Positions 38,294-38,548 of a stretch of 38,548 nt of DNA are shown piece after piece. The stretch spans positions 1 to 38,548 of the forward strand of contig DAOWLE010000015.1 of NCBI GenBank assembly GCA_030643545.1, read 5' to 3'. Each line of letters opens with the position of its first letter. Within the stretch, counting starts at the first letter, position 1. The position numbers and the translations under genes are program-made. Under the pieces are notes generated by a model. That model worked only from the letters and a program-made list of their open reading frames with translations. It ran no database searches and was not told the origin of the DNA. This DNA is from a bacterium. Lineage in GTDB: Bacteria > Patescibacteriota > Minisyncoccia > JAHIHE01 > DAOWLE01.

Positions 38294-38329
38294 TGAAGCT
38301 AACCTTAGCAAACTAGTGAAGCTAACCTT
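38284..38329. repeat. Exact tandem duplication of 23 bp spanning the giant gene's stop codon
   Basis: AGCAAACTAGTGAAGCTAACCTT x2. Confidence 0.95.
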
Positions 38330-38336
38330 AAAACTC

Positions 38337-38355
38337 GTAGGCATTGGATGCCTAC
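38337..38355. repeat. Hairpin GTAGGCAT-TGG-ATGCCTAC
   Basis: 8-bp perfect stem, no T-run. Confidence 0.75.
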
Positions 38356-38398
38356 AATAAATAGAAGAATTTTATGCGAAAAACAAAATTCACCAATA

Positions 38399-38441
38399 AT
38401 TCAGGGTGTTAAATAGTCCAGAGGAATTTAACACTCTGAAT
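38399..38441. repeat. GTTAAAT/ATTTAAC palindrome after a prepilin-leader-like start
   Basis: ATTCAGGGTGTTAAAT/ATTTAACACTCTGAAT (one mismatch), 11-nt loop; preceded by ATGCGAAAAACAAAATTCACC. Confidence 0.8.
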
Positions 38442-38548
38442 ATTATCGTATTTACAATCGCGTATTAGATAAACTAAATGTTTTTACAAACTAAAAAGAC
38501 TTTTTTAGATGGTTAAAAGGAATCGAATAATTTAACATAGTAGATCCA

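Overview
AT-rich bacterial window, standard stop usage (TGA is a stop). Gene content (GatA, MltG, MurA, GroES/GroEL, LemA-HtpX, pseudopilin, FemAB, TraD/HerA-like ATPase, DUF916-like and giant NVGIG-repeat surface proteins) looks like Candidatus Patescibacteria (CPR); this taxonomic call is inference. The core is mostly housekeeping and envelope genes. The right third (about 24.6-38.3 kb) is a co-directional surface locus: HTH-TM regulator, two paralogous WxL-like beta-proteins flanking a DUF916-like protein, an FN3-like TM protein and a 2747-aa fibre-like protein. The most unusual signals are small repeats placed inside coding genes without breaking frame: (1) a palindromic element coding QEL..S..SSTLG in the same frame in two unrelated genes, resembling Rickettsia palindromic elements in behaviour; (2) tandem repeats whose unit is 7 bp although the unit sequence differs, three of them in ORFs; (3) a gapless three-way-junction palindrome in a prepilin leader; (4) a REP-type transposase whose own ORF carries its palindromes; (5) a GIY-YIG nuclease gene inside an inverted repeat pair that also occurs empty elsewhere. 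Other points: MurA with Asp in place of the catalytic Cys, divergent promoters with a shared operator-like motif upstream of groESL, and an archaeal-style PGF-CTERM-like tail. No rRNA, tRNA or CRISPR array was recognised.
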